The notes under the pieces: generated by a model | The model's database searches: none | What the model was told of the DNA's origin: nothing | The model's input: the letters and a program-made list of their open reading frames with translations, nothing else | Translations under genes and position numbers: made by a program | Assembly (NCBI RefSeq): GCF_000428745.1 | Contig: NZ_KE386795.1 | Coordinates: 332,692-396,691 of the forward strand | Direction: 5' to 3' | DNA: 64,000 bases | From: Veillonella magna DSM 19857 | GTDB taxonomy: Bacteria > Bacillota > Negativicutes > Veillonellales > Veillonellaceae | In this document: piece by piece, positions 43,721 to 54,139 of the stretch | How positions within the stretch are numbered: the stretch's first letter is position 1 | Layout: each line of letters begins with the position of its first letter

Positions 43721-45358
<1,638 letters not shown>

Positions 45359-45450
45359 TTAAAACTACCTCCATTATTATCACCTCATCAATAGGTGATA
45401 CCATTTATGTCAGTGTGATGTATCAAATCGTGTTGTTAATTATGTTACGC

Positions 45451-45735
45451 TTAGCCGATGATTGCCAAGATATCACGTTCGCTGATTACGAGATGATCAA
45501 CGCCGTCAATCTTAACTTCTGTGCCGGCATATTTGGAGAACATTACTTTGTCACCAACTGCTACTTCTAAAGCCACACGCTGGCCATTGTCGTAAACCTT
45601 GCCTGCACCGACAGCTACTACTTCACCTTCGGAAGGCTTTTCTTTAGCTGTATCCGGTAAAAAGATACCACTTTTAGTTTTTTCTTCTTTTTCAAGCACG
45701 CGAATGATAACTCGATCGCCTAACGGTTTCATCAT
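45451..45735 (-). CDS. groES: 10-kDa co-chaperonin GroES
   Basis: The 94-residue lid of Gro[13 protein letters not shown], the mobile loop [16 protein letters not shown] and Y-A-G-T-E-V-K-I are diagnostic. The frame opens at 45789 inside the CIRCE element; the ATG at 45735 with AGGAG upstream is the real start. Confidence 0.98.
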   Translation of the reverse strand: MMKPLGDRVIIRVLEKEEKTKSGIFLPDTAKEKPSEGEVVAVGAGKVYDNGQRVALEVAVGDKVMFSKYAGTEVKIDGVDHLVISERDILAIIG

Positions 45736-45775
45736 TATGAATCTCTCCTTTGATTTATGTCTTTCAAGTTTGTTG

Positions 45776-45802
45776 TTAGCACTCAACAACCTCGAGTGCT
45801 AA
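45776..45802. promoter_or_regulatory. CIRCE operator (HrcA site)
   Basis: TTAGCACTC (45776-45784), nine bases, GAGTGCTAA (45794-45802): a perfect match to the CIRCE consensus, just downstream of the groESL promoter. Confidence 0.98.
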
Positions 45803-45813
45803 TCACAGTTATT

Positions 45814-45841
45814 ATTATATCCAAACTGAAAATAATTGCAA
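45814..45841 (-). promoter_or_regulatory. groESL promoter
   Basis: On the minus strand TTGCAA (45836-45841), a 16-bp spacer and TATAAT (45814-45819). CIRCE starts 11 bp past the -10. Confidence 0.75.
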
Positions 45842-45994
45842 GTCCTTTTTTGACTTTTTGACTTAAAACAATTACATAATTTGAATGCGCGAATACCTAT
45901 CACCCTCTATCAGGTACTTCGATGTACGAAATATGTGTAAGGAATATGTAACAGTATATACTCTAAAGGAACATACTATGAAACGCATACTATA

Positions 45995-46051
45995 AAAACC
46001 CTTTAATATAACAAGCACCATTACGATAGATGCCATTACATCAAAGGGTTT
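45995..46051 (-). terminator. Terminator of the pdtaS-pdtaR pair
   Basis: AAACCCTTT and AAAGGGTTT (46043-46051 and 45996-46004 on plus coordinates) enclose a 38-nt loop with a smaller hairpin inside, followed on the minus strand by T-rich sequence, 16 bp after the pdtaR stop. Confidence 0.65.
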
Positions 46052-46066
46052 CTTCCTTCACAATAG

Positions 46067-46645
46067 TTAGCGTACTGTTTTCTTTTCTTGTTCTTTAATA
46101 ATTCGTCGACACACTTCGATAACAGGCAGCCGTTTATCCATAGCAAAACTACGGATACGTCTGTAGGCAACGTCTTCATTGATTTTTAAATTTTCCATCA
46201 ATATGGCTGTGGCCTTACGAACCCATTTTTGTTCTTCCAATGTATCTTCCAATTTGTCAATCGTTTCGCGATGTAGCTGACTTTCTTGAAAGCGATTGTA
46301 TGCCATTTCCAGGGTAGGAATGAGTTGTACTTCATTAAGAGGTTTGATCAAGTACCCGTACACGCCGGATTCGGCTGCCTTTTTTACCAAATCCTGTTGG
46401 CTATAAGCAGTAAGTAAAACGACCGGCGCAATTTGTAAATGTCGAATCTGGCGAGCCGCTTCGATTCCGTCGAGTTCAGGCATCTTAACATCCATCACGA
46501 TAATGTCCGGTTGTAATGTTTTTGTTAACTGCAGTGCTTCAACTCCATTTTGCCCTTCACCTACTATCTCGTAGCCGGCTGCATCCAAGGCATCGCATAT
46601 ATCCATTCTGATTAATGATTCATCGTCAACAACAAGCACGCGCAT
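46067..46645 (-). CDS. pdtaR: ANTAR-domain response regulator (PdtaR/EutV-like antiterminator)
   Basis: An N-terminal receiver domain (about residues 1-120: D-D-E near residue 8, phospho-acceptor in M-D-V-K-M-P-E-L-D-G, T-A-Y-S, and K-P-L) joined to a C-terminal ANTAR RNA-binding domain (about 130-185: R-K-A-T-A-I-L-M-E-N-L-K-I-N-E-D-V-A-Y-R-R-I-R). Phosphorylated ANTAR proteins bind twin hairpins in mRNA leaders and block terminators. The start at 46645 is chosen because the ATG at 46654 overlaps the GGGGG ribosome-binding site. The partner kinase is directly upstream. Confidence 0.92.
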   Translation of the reverse strand: MRVLVVDDESLIRMDICDALDAAGYEIVGEGQNGVEALQLTKTLQPDIIVMDVKMPELDGIEAARQIRHLQIAPVVLLTAYSQQDLVKKAAESGVYGYLIKPLNEVQLIPTLEMAYNRFQESQLHRETIDKLEDTLEEQKWVRKATAILMENLKINEDVAYRRIRSFAMDKRLPVIEVCRRIIKEQEKKTVR

Positions 46646-46735
46646 GATTGGCATCCCCCTTTATCTCTACTTTATAATTGCTCTCTTATTTTGTCATCGG
46701 TATACTCTATCCCAATTATTATATGTTATGTTGTA

Positions 46736-48172
46736 TTACAAATTGGTAAAGGTAATGCATACCGAAGCCCCACCGCTCGTACCGGACTCAAAGGTAATCT
46801 CACCGTGTAATTCATTCTCTACAAGGCTGTGAATAATTCTAAGTCCCAATCGTCGCGAACGCTTGCCATCAAAGTTTGCAGGAAACCCTATACCGTTATC
46901 CGTTACACGTAAGCGTACTCGACCGTCCTCTTCGCTTCCTTGAATGTGTACATACGAATGTTCTTGGATTGTTTTACCTTGCACAAAGGGCTCTATAAAG
47001 CCATGCTCCAAGCTATTAGCAATCAATTCGTTAATTAACAGTGATACATAGCCGGCGCGTCGAGAATCCAAAAGGATTCGCTGCCCTCGATAATCGCAAT
47101 GTACGTTAATATCTCTGGGAACCATAGACTGGATTAACAATCGCCCCAACTCTTCACATATGGTACGCAGTTCAATATAATCTTCTTCATATCGGGAAAC
47201 AACTTCGTGGACTAAGGCCATACTTTCAATACGGCTGACCGCTTCTTGCAACGAGCGTTTTACTTCATCACTCTCTGAACGACGTGCATCCATTCGCAAC
47301 AATCCGGCAATAATTTGTAAATTATTTTTTACACGATGGTGAATTTCTTTAATCACAGAGTTTTTTACTAATAATGCTTGTTCGGTTCGCCTGAGCACAG
47401 TAGTGTCTTTCAATACGAGAATATGACGTTGATGACGACCTCGCCCCGTTATAGGAATTAAGGTTTGTTCAATCGTAATATCTCCGTATGTTTCTTCAAA
47501 ACGAACACCGCGATGAGACAGTATGGAACGCTTTACCAAGGATAGCTTCAAGGCTCCGCCGAACACACTGGTCCCTACCAGACGTTTATCAAAGCCGAGA
47601 ACATCTACCATTTGTGCTGCGGCATCATTAGCATATATGATGGTACCCTCTCCGCTAAAAATGATAATACCGTCTTGATAGGATACGGGTGTATAGAGAT
47701 CCGGTTGTTCGAGTAGCGGAACCATAATAGCCATATAGGCCGATTCATTTAACAGATGTCGCCGTTCTATTTCTTCCGAAGTAACATCCGACTCATGGCG
47801 CTGTAAAAAAATAATACTGCCAATCAATTTTCCGCCGTTGTCGATAATAGGATAACCTTCTAGGTCGTATAAAGACGATTTCTTATCGCTCACCAGATTA
47901 CGCACGGGCAATGACGTATTAGCCATTTCGTACAACTTATCATTTTCTTCTTTTAAAAGTATGCTAAACCCCTTTGAACCGTCACCGTCTCCGAGCAATC
48001 GTCCTTGCCCGTACAGTATAAGCCGATCATCGTCAGCGTTGGTAAGCACATAGGCTTCCTGATGTGTTAAGCTCGCCGCAAAGGGTAAATAACCGGCGGT
48101 TAACGCTAACAAACTAATTTGTGCTTCTGTCTTATCGGTATGAAGACGACAATACTCCTTATACTGTTCCAT
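46736..48172 (-). CDS. pdtaS: Sensor histidine kinase, PdtaS/EutW type
   Basis: A soluble kinase of 478 residues with no membrane segment: an N-terminal GAF-like sensor (about 1-150), a PAS domain (about 160-270, D-G-I-I-I-F-S-G-E-G-T-I-I-Y-A-N-D-A-A in pieces), then HisKA_2 with E-I-H-H-R-V-K-N-N-L-Q and an HWE/HisKA_2-type ATPase domain (N-E-L-I-A-N-S-L-E-H, D-N-G-I-G-F). This pairs with ANTAR regulators as in PdtaS-PdtaR. The ATG at 48172 with AGGAGG 7 bp upstream is preferred to the TTG at 48178. It follows tsaD closely, so it may share its transcript. Confidence 0.93.
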   Translation of the reverse strand: MEQYKEYCRLHTDKTEAQISLLALTAGYLPFAASLTHQEAYVLTNADDDRLILYGQGRLLGDGDGSKGFSILLKEENDKLYEMANTSLPVRNLVSDKKSSLYDLEGYPIIDNGGKLIGSIIFLQRHESDVTSEEIERRHLLNESAYMAIMVPLLEQPDLYTPVSYQDGIIIFSGEGTIIYANDAAAQMVDVLGFDKRLVGTSVFGGALKLSLVKRSILSHRGVRFEETYGDITIEQTLIPITGRGRHQRHILVLKDTTVLRRTEQALLVKNSVIKEIHHRVKNNLQIIAGLLRMDARRSESDEVKRSLQEAVSRIESMALVHEVVSRYEEDYIELRTICEELGRLLIQSMVPRDINVHCDYRGQRILLDSRRAGYVSLLINELIANSLEHGFIEPFVQGKTIQEHSYVHIQGSEEDGRVRLRVTDNGIGFPANFDGKRSRRLGLRIIHSLVENELHGEITFESGTSGGASVCITFTNL

Positions 48173-48189
48173 GCGCAAGCCTCCTCACT

Positions 48190-49218
48190 TTATCCGCGCC
48201 AGGATTCATCGCCTAATGGAATTGACGGTTTGGCGTTCAATGTTAACTTTGAAAATTTTCCTGCTTTCGCCATATAATAGGCACGGCAACCAATCATAGC
48301 TGCATTATCCGTTGCTAAAATTCGTCCGGGACGATAGAATGTTAACCCTTCTTCTTCACACATCTGTGCTAATGACCGTTGAAGACCTTGATTGGCTGAT
48401 ACACCGCCGGCCACCGTAATTACCTTCTGCCCGGTCATACGTGCTGCTTCTCTGGTTTTTTCCACCAAACTATCTAATACTGCCTTTTGGAAGGAAGCCG
48501 CCACATCGGTATCGACGATAGGCGTCCCCTTTTGTTTAGCACTGTTCAAATAATTCAAGACTGCCGATTTAAGACCACTGAAGCTAAATTCGAGATTTCC
48601 TTTTTCGTGTAATGCTTTCGGGAATTCGATAGCATTTGGATTTCCCTTAGCAGCCAAGGCATCAATGTGAGGTCCACCGGGATAGGGGTATCCCATAACT
48701 CGCGCTATTTTGTCAAACGCTTCACCGGCTGCATCATCTCGTGTCTGTCCCAAAACTTCAAAGGTTTCATAATCTTTTACCACAACCAGCATAGTATGCC
48801 CGCCGGATACGACTAAACTTAAGAACGGAGGCTCTAACTCCGGATTAGCGAGAAAATTAGCAAAAATATGGCCTTCCATATGATTGACGCCGATAAGCGG
48901 TTTCCCTGCGGCAAAGGCTAACCCTTTAGCAGCCGCTACACCAACCAACAAGGCTCCCACAAGGCCCGGGCCGTACGTAACCCCGATATGATCAATATCT
49001 TCCAATCGCACGCCGGCGTCCTCAAGCGCCTGATCCACTACAGGTACGACTTGTTCAATATGATGACGTGACGCAATTTCGGGAACTACACCGCCAAATT
49101 TTCGATGAATGGGTACCTGGCTGGAAATAACATTTGAAAGCACGGTACGCCCGTCTCGCAATACAGCAGCTGATGTTTCATCACAGCTGCTTTCTATTGC
49201 CAATGTGTAGATGCTCAT
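48190..49218 (-). CDS. tsaD: tRNA t6A threonylcarbamoyltransferase TsaD
   Basis: A 342-residue ASKHA-fold enzyme that transfers threonylcarbamoyl to A37 of ANN-decoding tRNAs. Metal ligands are H-M-E-G-H, with E-S-S-C-D-E-T at the N-terminus and V-S-G-G-H-T. Its ATG overlaps the rimI TGA. Confidence 0.97.
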   Translation of the reverse strand: MSIYTLAIESSCDETSAAVLRDGRTVLSNVISSQVPIHRKFGGVVPEIASRHHIEQVVPVVDQALEDAGVRLEDIDHIGVTYGPGLVGALLVGVAAAKGLAFAAGKPLIGVNHMEGHIFANFLANPELEPPFLSLVVSGGHTMLVVVKDYETFEVLGQTRDDAAGEAFDKIARVMGYPYPGGPHIDALAAKGNPNAIEFPKALHEKGNLEFSFSGLKSAVLNYLNSAKQKGTPIVDTDVAASFQKAVLDSLVEKTREAARMTGQKVITVAGGVSANQGLQRSLAQMCEEEGLTFYRPGRILATDNAAMIGCRAYYMAKAGKFSKLTLNAKPSIPLGDESWRG

Positions 49219-49667
49219 AGTATTTCCTCCTTAACCAGCGACATGATATAGGCATCCTCAGTTGGATTGGTGTAATAGGATTTTCGTATTCCCTTTACCG
49301 TAAAGCCTAAACGACGATATAATGCCAGGGCAGCTATGTTAGAAATACGCACCTCTAAAAATATTTCCGTCATGCCGCGATTAAATAGTTCTTTTATTAG
49401 CTTACGCGTCACAATAGCACCGTAGCCTTCGCGGCGACTCTTGGGACGAACTGCGATATTCGTAATTTGCCCTTCGTCATATACCATCCAGGCACCGGCA
49501 TAGGCAACTGCCTGTCCGTCTTCTTCCACCAAAAAATAAATACGTTCTTTCTGTTCTTCTAACTCGCGAATGACAGACTCCAACGACCACGGCGTTGAGA
49601 ACGAATCAGTTTCAATGGCATAGATTGCTTCGGCATCTGCCTTGGTTGCCTGACGCACAACAAACAT
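49215..49667 (-). CDS. rimI: Ribosomal protein S18-alanine N-acetyltransferase
   Basis: A 150-residue GNAT enzyme: acetyl-CoA site R-R-E-G-Y-G-A (about residues 78-84) and the C-terminal A-L-A-L-Y-R-R-L-G-F. It lies between tsaB and tsaD with overlaps on both sides (TAATG and ATGA), the common bacterial arrangement. Confidence 0.93.
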   Translation of the reverse strand: MFVVRQATKADAEAIYAIETDSFSTPWSLESVIRELEEQKERIYFLVEEDGQAVAYAGAWMVYDEGQITNIAVRPKSRREGYGAIVTRKLIKELFNRGMTEIFLEVRISNIAALALYRRLGFTVKGIRKSYYTNPTEDAYIMSLVKEEIL

Positions 49668-50425
49668 TATGGTTCCTCCTTCGCTGCATCCGTTACGATA
49701 ACCGACGGTGTTTCTTCGTTACGCGCTGCATCGGGATGCTTTTTTTCCCACAATACCTCTGCCTCGGAGCGGCGGATATAGTAGGGTAATAACGTCATGG
49801 CATCGGTCGTATCACCGGAAGTAAAATGTGGAATGGCCGCCATTAAAAGCGACGAAGCTTTCGGCATGCGTAGTAAAAGCGGTGCCAGCGCAATCGACCC
49901 GCCTGCCTCCTCGATAGCCGTAGCCGCCTTCACGGCTCCATCACCGGCAACCATAGTTATATCCGTACCTTGCGACAATTCCTCGATAACTTCACTCCGA
50001 GCACGTACCTGTGGTAACTGATCGCATATGAGTTGTTCCTCTTCCCAATGATAGCGAGCTTCATAAACGTTCTTTTTTTGTGCATCGATCAATATACCGA
50101 TTCGATGCTGTGAATTATAAAAATTGTACGCTAATGCATCCATTGTCATGATTCCTACCAAAGGAATATTAAGAGCGTATGCCATTGCTTTGGCTGTCCC
50201 CATGCCGATTCGTAAACCGGTAAAAGAACCGGGACCGATGCTAACTGCAATGCCTGCTATATCAGCAGGCGTAATGTTACACTGCTTCATTAATCCTTCA
50301 ATATGGGGAACTAATTGTTCGGAATGAGTTAATCCCGCCGATACTGTCAATTCACCGACAAAAGAATGTTCATCAGCCAATGCTATACTTGACACAGCAC
50401 TACTTGTTTCAATTCCCAAATACAT
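49667..50425 (-). CDS. tsaB: tRNA t6A biosynthesis protein TsaB
   Basis: A catalytically inactive TsaD paralogue that scaffolds the TsaBDE complex. M-Y-L-G-I-E-T-S, G-P-G-S-F-T-G-L-R-I-G and the central fold match the family. It starts at the ATG at 50425 (GGAGG upstream), overlapping the tsaE 3' end by 17 bp. Confidence 0.94.
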   Translation of the reverse strand: MYLGIETSSAVSSIALADEHSFVGELTVSAGLTHSEQLVPHIEGLMKQCNITPADIAGIAVSIGPGSFTGLRIGMGTAKAMAYALNIPLVGIMTMDALAYNFYNSQHRIGILIDAQKKNVYEARYHWEEEQLICDQLPQVRARSEVIEELSQGTDITMVAGDGAVKAATAIEEAGGSIALAPLLLRMPKASSLLMAAIPHFTSGDTTDAMTLLPYYIRRSEAEVLWEKKHPDAARNEETPSVIVTDAAKEEP

Positions 50426-50906
50426 AGGGACCTCCAATCTGTACGAGCTCGTTATAAAGGATATACGATGAAGAAAATATAAATTTTCGTTCTGTATCGC
50501 TAATGCGATTAATTGTTACCCACAATGTTTCCTCAGGCATAGCGTCCGGAAATTTGTCGGCCCACTCAACAATGCTTTTCGTGTCATCCGTAAATTCATC
50601 AAATCCGATAGGAGCTAACTCATCCTCTTCGTCAAGACGATATAAATCAAAATGATATAAATTGTCATCTGCGGTTTCATAGGTATTCATTAAAGCAAAC
50701 GTAGGACTGGTCACTTCTTCATTAATACCGAATCCGATTGCAATACCTTGAGAAAAATGGGTTTTTCCTGTCCCGAGATCACCAATCAACGCAACGCAAA
50801 GCGGTGCATCCATGGATTTCATAAAGGTGCCTAACCGTTCACCTAAACGCCGTGTATCTTCTACCGATGAGGTTTGACACAGCAAATTTGCAGTACCTGT
50901 CATCAT
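50409..50906 (-). CDS. tsaE: tRNA t6A ATPase TsaE
   Basis: A P-loop ATPase of the t6A complex: Walker A G-D-L-G-T-G-K-T (about residues 42-49), T-S-P-T-F, and H-F-D-L-Y-R-L. The start is uncertain: ATGs at 50906 and 50903 and a GTG at 50918 are possible, with only a weak ribosome-binding site. First gene of tsaE-tsaB-rimI-tsaD. Confidence 0.93.
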   Translation of the reverse strand: MMTGTANLLCQTSSVEDTRRLGERLGTFMKSMDAPLCVALIGDLGTGKTHFSQGIAIGFGINEEVTSPTFALMNTYETADDNLYHFDLYRLDEEDELAPIGFDEFTDDTKSIVEWADKFPDAMPEETLWVTINRISDTERKFIFSSSYILYNELVQIGGPYVFGN

Positions 50907-50940
50907 GTCACCTAACACTTTCTATTACTGTCTATTTCTA

Positions 50941-50980
50941 TTACTATTTATTACTATTTATTACTATTTATTACTATTTA
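50941..50980 (-). repeat. 10-bp perfect tandem repeat, four units, between thiL and tsaE
   Basis: TTACTATTTA is repeated four times exactly, with degenerate copies on both sides (about 50925-51000). It lies 70 bp after the thiL stop and 35 bp before the tsaE start, in what would be the tsaE promoter or leader. Confidence 0.9.
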
Positions 50981-51049
50981 TTTCTATTATTGACTATTTT
51001 ACACTATATGTACTGCCTGTTTTATTTTATGTAGCCTAATCAATCCCAA

Positions 51050-52027
51050 TCACTTTGAAAAATGATTATATCCCTGTGCCGGAATGATCTTCTTTTCACC
51101 TTGTGCGGTTCGTAGGCAAACCCCGGGGGCACCGGAAACCACATGTCCAATCAGTTGAATTCCTTCCAACGCAGAAACTTCGTTGACTATATCCTCCGGA
51201 ATGGTAAAGACAAGTTGAAAGTCCTCACCTCCATACAACGCGAATGACCAAGGAGAAATTTCTTTTTTCTTTGCCCATTGTATAACTTCCGGATGGAAAC
51301 GCATAGCGGTTTCATCGATTTCAATGGCAACGCCCGATGCATGGGCTATTTCGTTTAACTCACTCCCCAAGCCATCGCTGATATCATTCATTGCGTGCGC
51401 GCCCAAACTGCGAAGCACATTTCCTAAATATACTTGAGGTTCCGGGCGTTGGTGTACTCGTTTACAATGTGAATAGCCACGTGCATTATCAAGTAGTGCC
51501 TCCAAACCAACTGCTGAATCACCGATGGTATTGGTAATGCCAACTACATCACCTACTTGTGCTCCACTGCGGTATAGCTCTGTTTCTTCCGGCACTTCAC
51601 CGATAATTGTCAACGATACTGTCAACGGTCCATCGGTGCATACCGTATCGCCGCCTATAATATTGACGTGATGCGTTTTACAAATAGATTTCAAGCCTTC
51701 ATACATTTCTTGCAATCGTTGAGAATTACCGTCAGGTGGAGCAGCCACAGCGATAACGACCTGTCGCGGCACACCACCCATAGCTGCTATATCACTAATA
51801 TTTGCCGTACCTAAACGGTAGCCTATATCAAAAGGAGCCGTCGTCTTCGACGAAAAATGTATGCCTTCCACCATCATATCCGTACTGACTAATTGATGAT
51901 ATCCTTCCTTGGCTTTATATACGGCACAGTCATCTCCAATACCATATATTACAGTGCTCATATCGTATATAGTATCATCTGCTACAGATTTTATAAAATT
52001 AAATTCACCCATTTCACGCATCTGCAT
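51050..52027 (-). CDS. thiL: Thiamine-monophosphate kinase
   Basis: A 325-residue PurM-like kinase making thiamine diphosphate from the monophosphate. Motifs are G-I-G-D-D-C-A-V, T-D-M-M-V-E-G-I-H-F, N-I-S-D-I-A-A-M-G-G, G-G-D-T, and D-I-S-D-G-L-G-S-E-L. ATG at 52027 has GGAGG upstream. Confidence 0.95.
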   Translation of the reverse strand: MQMREMGEFNFIKSVADDTIYDMSTVIYGIGDDCAVYKAKEGYHQLVSTDMMVEGIHFSSKTTAPFDIGYRLGTANISDIAAMGGVPRQVVIAVAAPPDGNSQRLQEMYEGLKSICKTHHVNIIGGDTVCTDGPLTVSLTIIGEVPEETELYRSGAQVGDVVGITNTIGDSAVGLEALLDNARGYSHCKRVHQRPEPQVYLGNVLRSLGAHAMNDISDGLGSELNEIAHASGVAIEIDETAMRFHPEVIQWAKKKEISPWSFALYGGEDFQLVFTIPEDIVNEVSALEGIQLIGHVVSGAPGVCLRTAQGEKKIIPAQGYNHFSK

Positions 52028-52150
52028 AGCTTACTCCTCCACATCATCCACCTTCTTATCGGGACGTATTCCTCATATACTCCTATGATGGTTCTGTTCT
52101 AATCCACTTCTATCCTAGCATTATATCAAAATTTATCAGTTGATGAAACA

Positions 52151-52181
52151 AAATCCCGTATCGTACGTGGATACGGGATTT
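52151..52181 (-). terminator. Terminator of the amidase-GerMN pair
   Basis: A perfect 12-bp stem AAATCCCGTATC / GATACGGGATTT (52151-52162 and 52170-52181), T-rich on the minus-strand 3' side, 30 bp after the GerMN stop. Confidence 0.85.
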
Positions 52182-52210
52182 GCTTGACCCAGATATGCAT
52201 GTCTAAGCCA

Positions 52211-52783
52211 TTATTTTACAATTAAATTATCCATTCGACTCAACGGATCACTCAAATCATAAGCGCCGAAAGATGTTAGCGGTTTTCCATCAATTCGGAA
52301 CAACACACCTTTTACATCTTTGAATTCCGTTACTGTGTTTACAACCGCTGCCAAACGTAATTGTGCGGTAAGCTCGCCGCCGTTATCGTTTGCCACAAAG
52401 GCCTTGTTCATGTCTACCGTGGCAATACCGTCTTTAACAGTCACACCTTTTACAACTGTGCCTTTAGCAAAAACAGGATATTTTTGACGAGCATCTTCTT
52501 CAAAAATCACAGACAATGCATATTTCACTGTCTTCTTATTACTGTCCAAGGTAACAGATTGTGGTCGTACACCGCGTCCGTCATCGGTCGGCACGTATAC
52601 TACCATTTTACTCATCGGATCGTTGGCTGCTTCTTGTGTCGTAGCTTCAGCAGACATGGTTGCCTTTGCACCGCTATCCTTAGTTACAGCTGTGCTGTTA
52701 GCCGTTTCGCCACTGCAACCGGCTGCAATAGTCATGATAACGACCAAGGCCGCCATGAGGAAATTCCTTAGGTGCTTTGTCAT
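52211..52783 (-). CDS. GerMN-domain lipoprotein
   Basis: A 190-residue protein with a lipoprotein signal peptide: hydrophobic segment then lipobox T-I-A-A-G-C (Cys near residue 23), an Ala/Thr/Ser-rich linker, and a GerMN domain (about 55-185, V-Y-V-P-T-D-D-G-R-G-V-R-P, then G-V-T-V-K-D-G-I-A-T-V-D). GerMN proteins are linked to sporulation but also occur beside cell-wall amidases in non-sporulating relatives. It starts 6 bp after the amidase stop, so the two are probably one operon. Confidence 0.88.
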   Translation of the reverse strand: MTKHLRNFLMAALVVIMTIAAGCSGETANSTAVTKDSGAKATMSAEATTQEAANDPMSKMVVYVPTDDGRGVRPQSVTLDSNKKTVKYALSVIFEEDARQKYPVFAKGTVVKGVTVKDGIATVDMNKAFVANDNGGELTAQLRLAAVVNTVTEFKDVKGVLFRIDGKPLTSFGAYDLSDPLSRMDNLIVK

Positions 52784-52788
52784 AGTCG

Positions 52789-53916
52789 TTACCCCCTAAA
52801 ATAATTTTCAATACCTGCCGCAATTTCATCGGCAAAGTTTTCCTGTGTTTTTTCCGTCTTTAGCAGGGCTTCTTCCGAAGGATTGGATATAAAGCCTAAT
52901 TCAACTAATACAGCCGGCATTGCAGAGTGTCGCAATACATACAGGTTACCCGGTTGAATCCCTCGGTCACCGCCGAATCCGCTTTCCCCCGCAATTTGCG
53001 ATTGTATACGGGAAGCCAGTTTTGTATCATATGGCGTCTTATCGTAATAATAAGTAGCAATACCGCCAACATTTGGATTTGTAAAAGAATTGATATGAAC
53101 ACTTACGAATAAATCGGACGAATTATAGTTACCCACATTGACACGGGCTTGTAATTCATCAGGACCGCTGGCATTCGGTGCGTACACATCTACATCGGTA
53201 GTGCGGGTCATAAATACTTTAGCCCCTTTTGCTTCCAATGCTTTTTTAAGAGCTTTCGCAATCGGTAAGGTTACATCTTTTTCTTGTACGCCGGTAGGTC
53301 CGATTGCACCTGGATCACTACCGCCGTGACCGGGGTCAATGGTAATAATTTTACCGGCAATACCACCGCTGGTACGATATTTCACTGTATTGGTAGTCGC
53401 CTGAGGGGCAACCGGTTTCTTCTTTGCCTCTCTGGCTACTTTAGCTGCACGCCATTTATCACTGCCGTAATACATATCGGTCGGTGCTACGCCTTTCTTT
53501 TGAATATCAATAACCATACGATACGGTTTATTATTCACGGTATCTTTTGTTAAAGAAAATACTTTAACGTCATTTTCATCTATGGATGTCGGTGTCTTGA
53601 TATTCACATTAACATTTTTGCCCTTCTCGGCCAAGCTTACCGATGAAGCAATGGATTTATCCATTTTTACCTGTGAAGGGGCGCCTTTAATTTCCGCATT
53701 CTTTAATACAATTGTTGTATTCAGTCCCGATTTATCAATCGTGGCTGTAGCATCGGTTGGGCTCGACAGGCTCAACACAACGCGTACGAAAGGTATCGGG
53801 GCATCTATGCGTGTTACCCAATGCACATCCGTTACCTCTGTCCGGGCCGCTACTGTAGTCATCAACATAGGTAAGCACATAACTACGGTAGCCAAGGCTA
53901 ACCAAACTTTACGCAA
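52789..53916 (-). CDS. N-acetylmuramoyl-L-alanine amidase with AMIN domain
   Basis: A 375-residue secreted wall hydrolase that cuts the stem peptide from muramic acid. A signal peptide (1-24) precedes an AMIN domain (about 28-135) and a catalytic Amidase_3 domain (about 185-373). Zinc/catalytic residues lie in D-P-G-H-G-G, Q-E-K-D, S-V-H-I-N-S and V-E-L-G-F-I-S-N. It resembles AmiC of diderms, consistent with daughter-cell separation. A TTG start at 53916 with AGGAG 9 bp upstream is the best start. Confidence 0.94.
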   Translation of the reverse strand: MRKVWLALATVVMCLPMLMTTVAARTEVTDVHWVTRIDAPIPFVRVVLSLSSPTDATATIDKSGLNTTIVLKNAEIKGAPSQVKMDKSIASSVSLAEKGKNVNVNIKTPTSIDENDVKVFSLTKDTVNNKPYRMVIDIQKKGVAPTDMYYGSDKWRAAKVAREAKKKPVAPQATTNTVKYRTSGGIAGKIITIDPGHGGSDPGAIGPTGVQEKDVTLPIAKALKKALEAKGAKVFMTRTTDVDVYAPNASGPDELQARVNVGNYNSSDLFVSVHINSFTNPNVGGIATYYYDKTPYDTKLASRIQSQIAGESGFGGDRGIQPGNLYVLRHSAMPAVLVELGFISNPSEEALLKTEKTQENFADEIAAGIENYFRG

Positions 53917-53993
53917 ATTTAATCACTCCTATCAAAGTAACAGTCACTCTCGATGCTTAACTACTGTATTATACCACACTTACCTGTTGATTA

Positions 53994-54032
53994 CAAAACA
54001 ACGAGAGCCACCGCTACTGCGATGACTCTCGT
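53994..54032 (-). terminator. Terminator of the MBL-fold lipoprotein operon
   Basis: ACGAGAG (54001-54007) pairs with CTCTCGT (54026-54032); on the minus strand it is followed by TGTTTTG. Confidence 0.6.
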
Positions 54033-54034
54033 CA

Positions 54035-54070
54035 TTTATCTACGTATTTATCTACGTATTTATCTACGTA
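54035..54070 (-). repeat. 12-bp perfect tandem repeat, three units
   Basis: TTTATCTACGTA occurs three times exactly between the amidase start and the MBL gene stop. Confidence 0.9.
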
Positions 54071-54085
54071 CTATATATATTCCAA

Positions 54086-54139
54086 ATATATATTATCGTT
54101 CTGTCGTAACCGATATATATTATCGTTCTGTCGTAACCG
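54086..54139 (-). repeat. 27-bp tandem duplication spanning the MBL gene stop codon
   Basis: 54086-54112 and 54113-54139 are identical. The second copy encodes the last residues (V-T-T-E-R) and stop of the MBL gene; the first lies downstream. The arrangement is the same as at ahcY. Confidence 0.9.
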
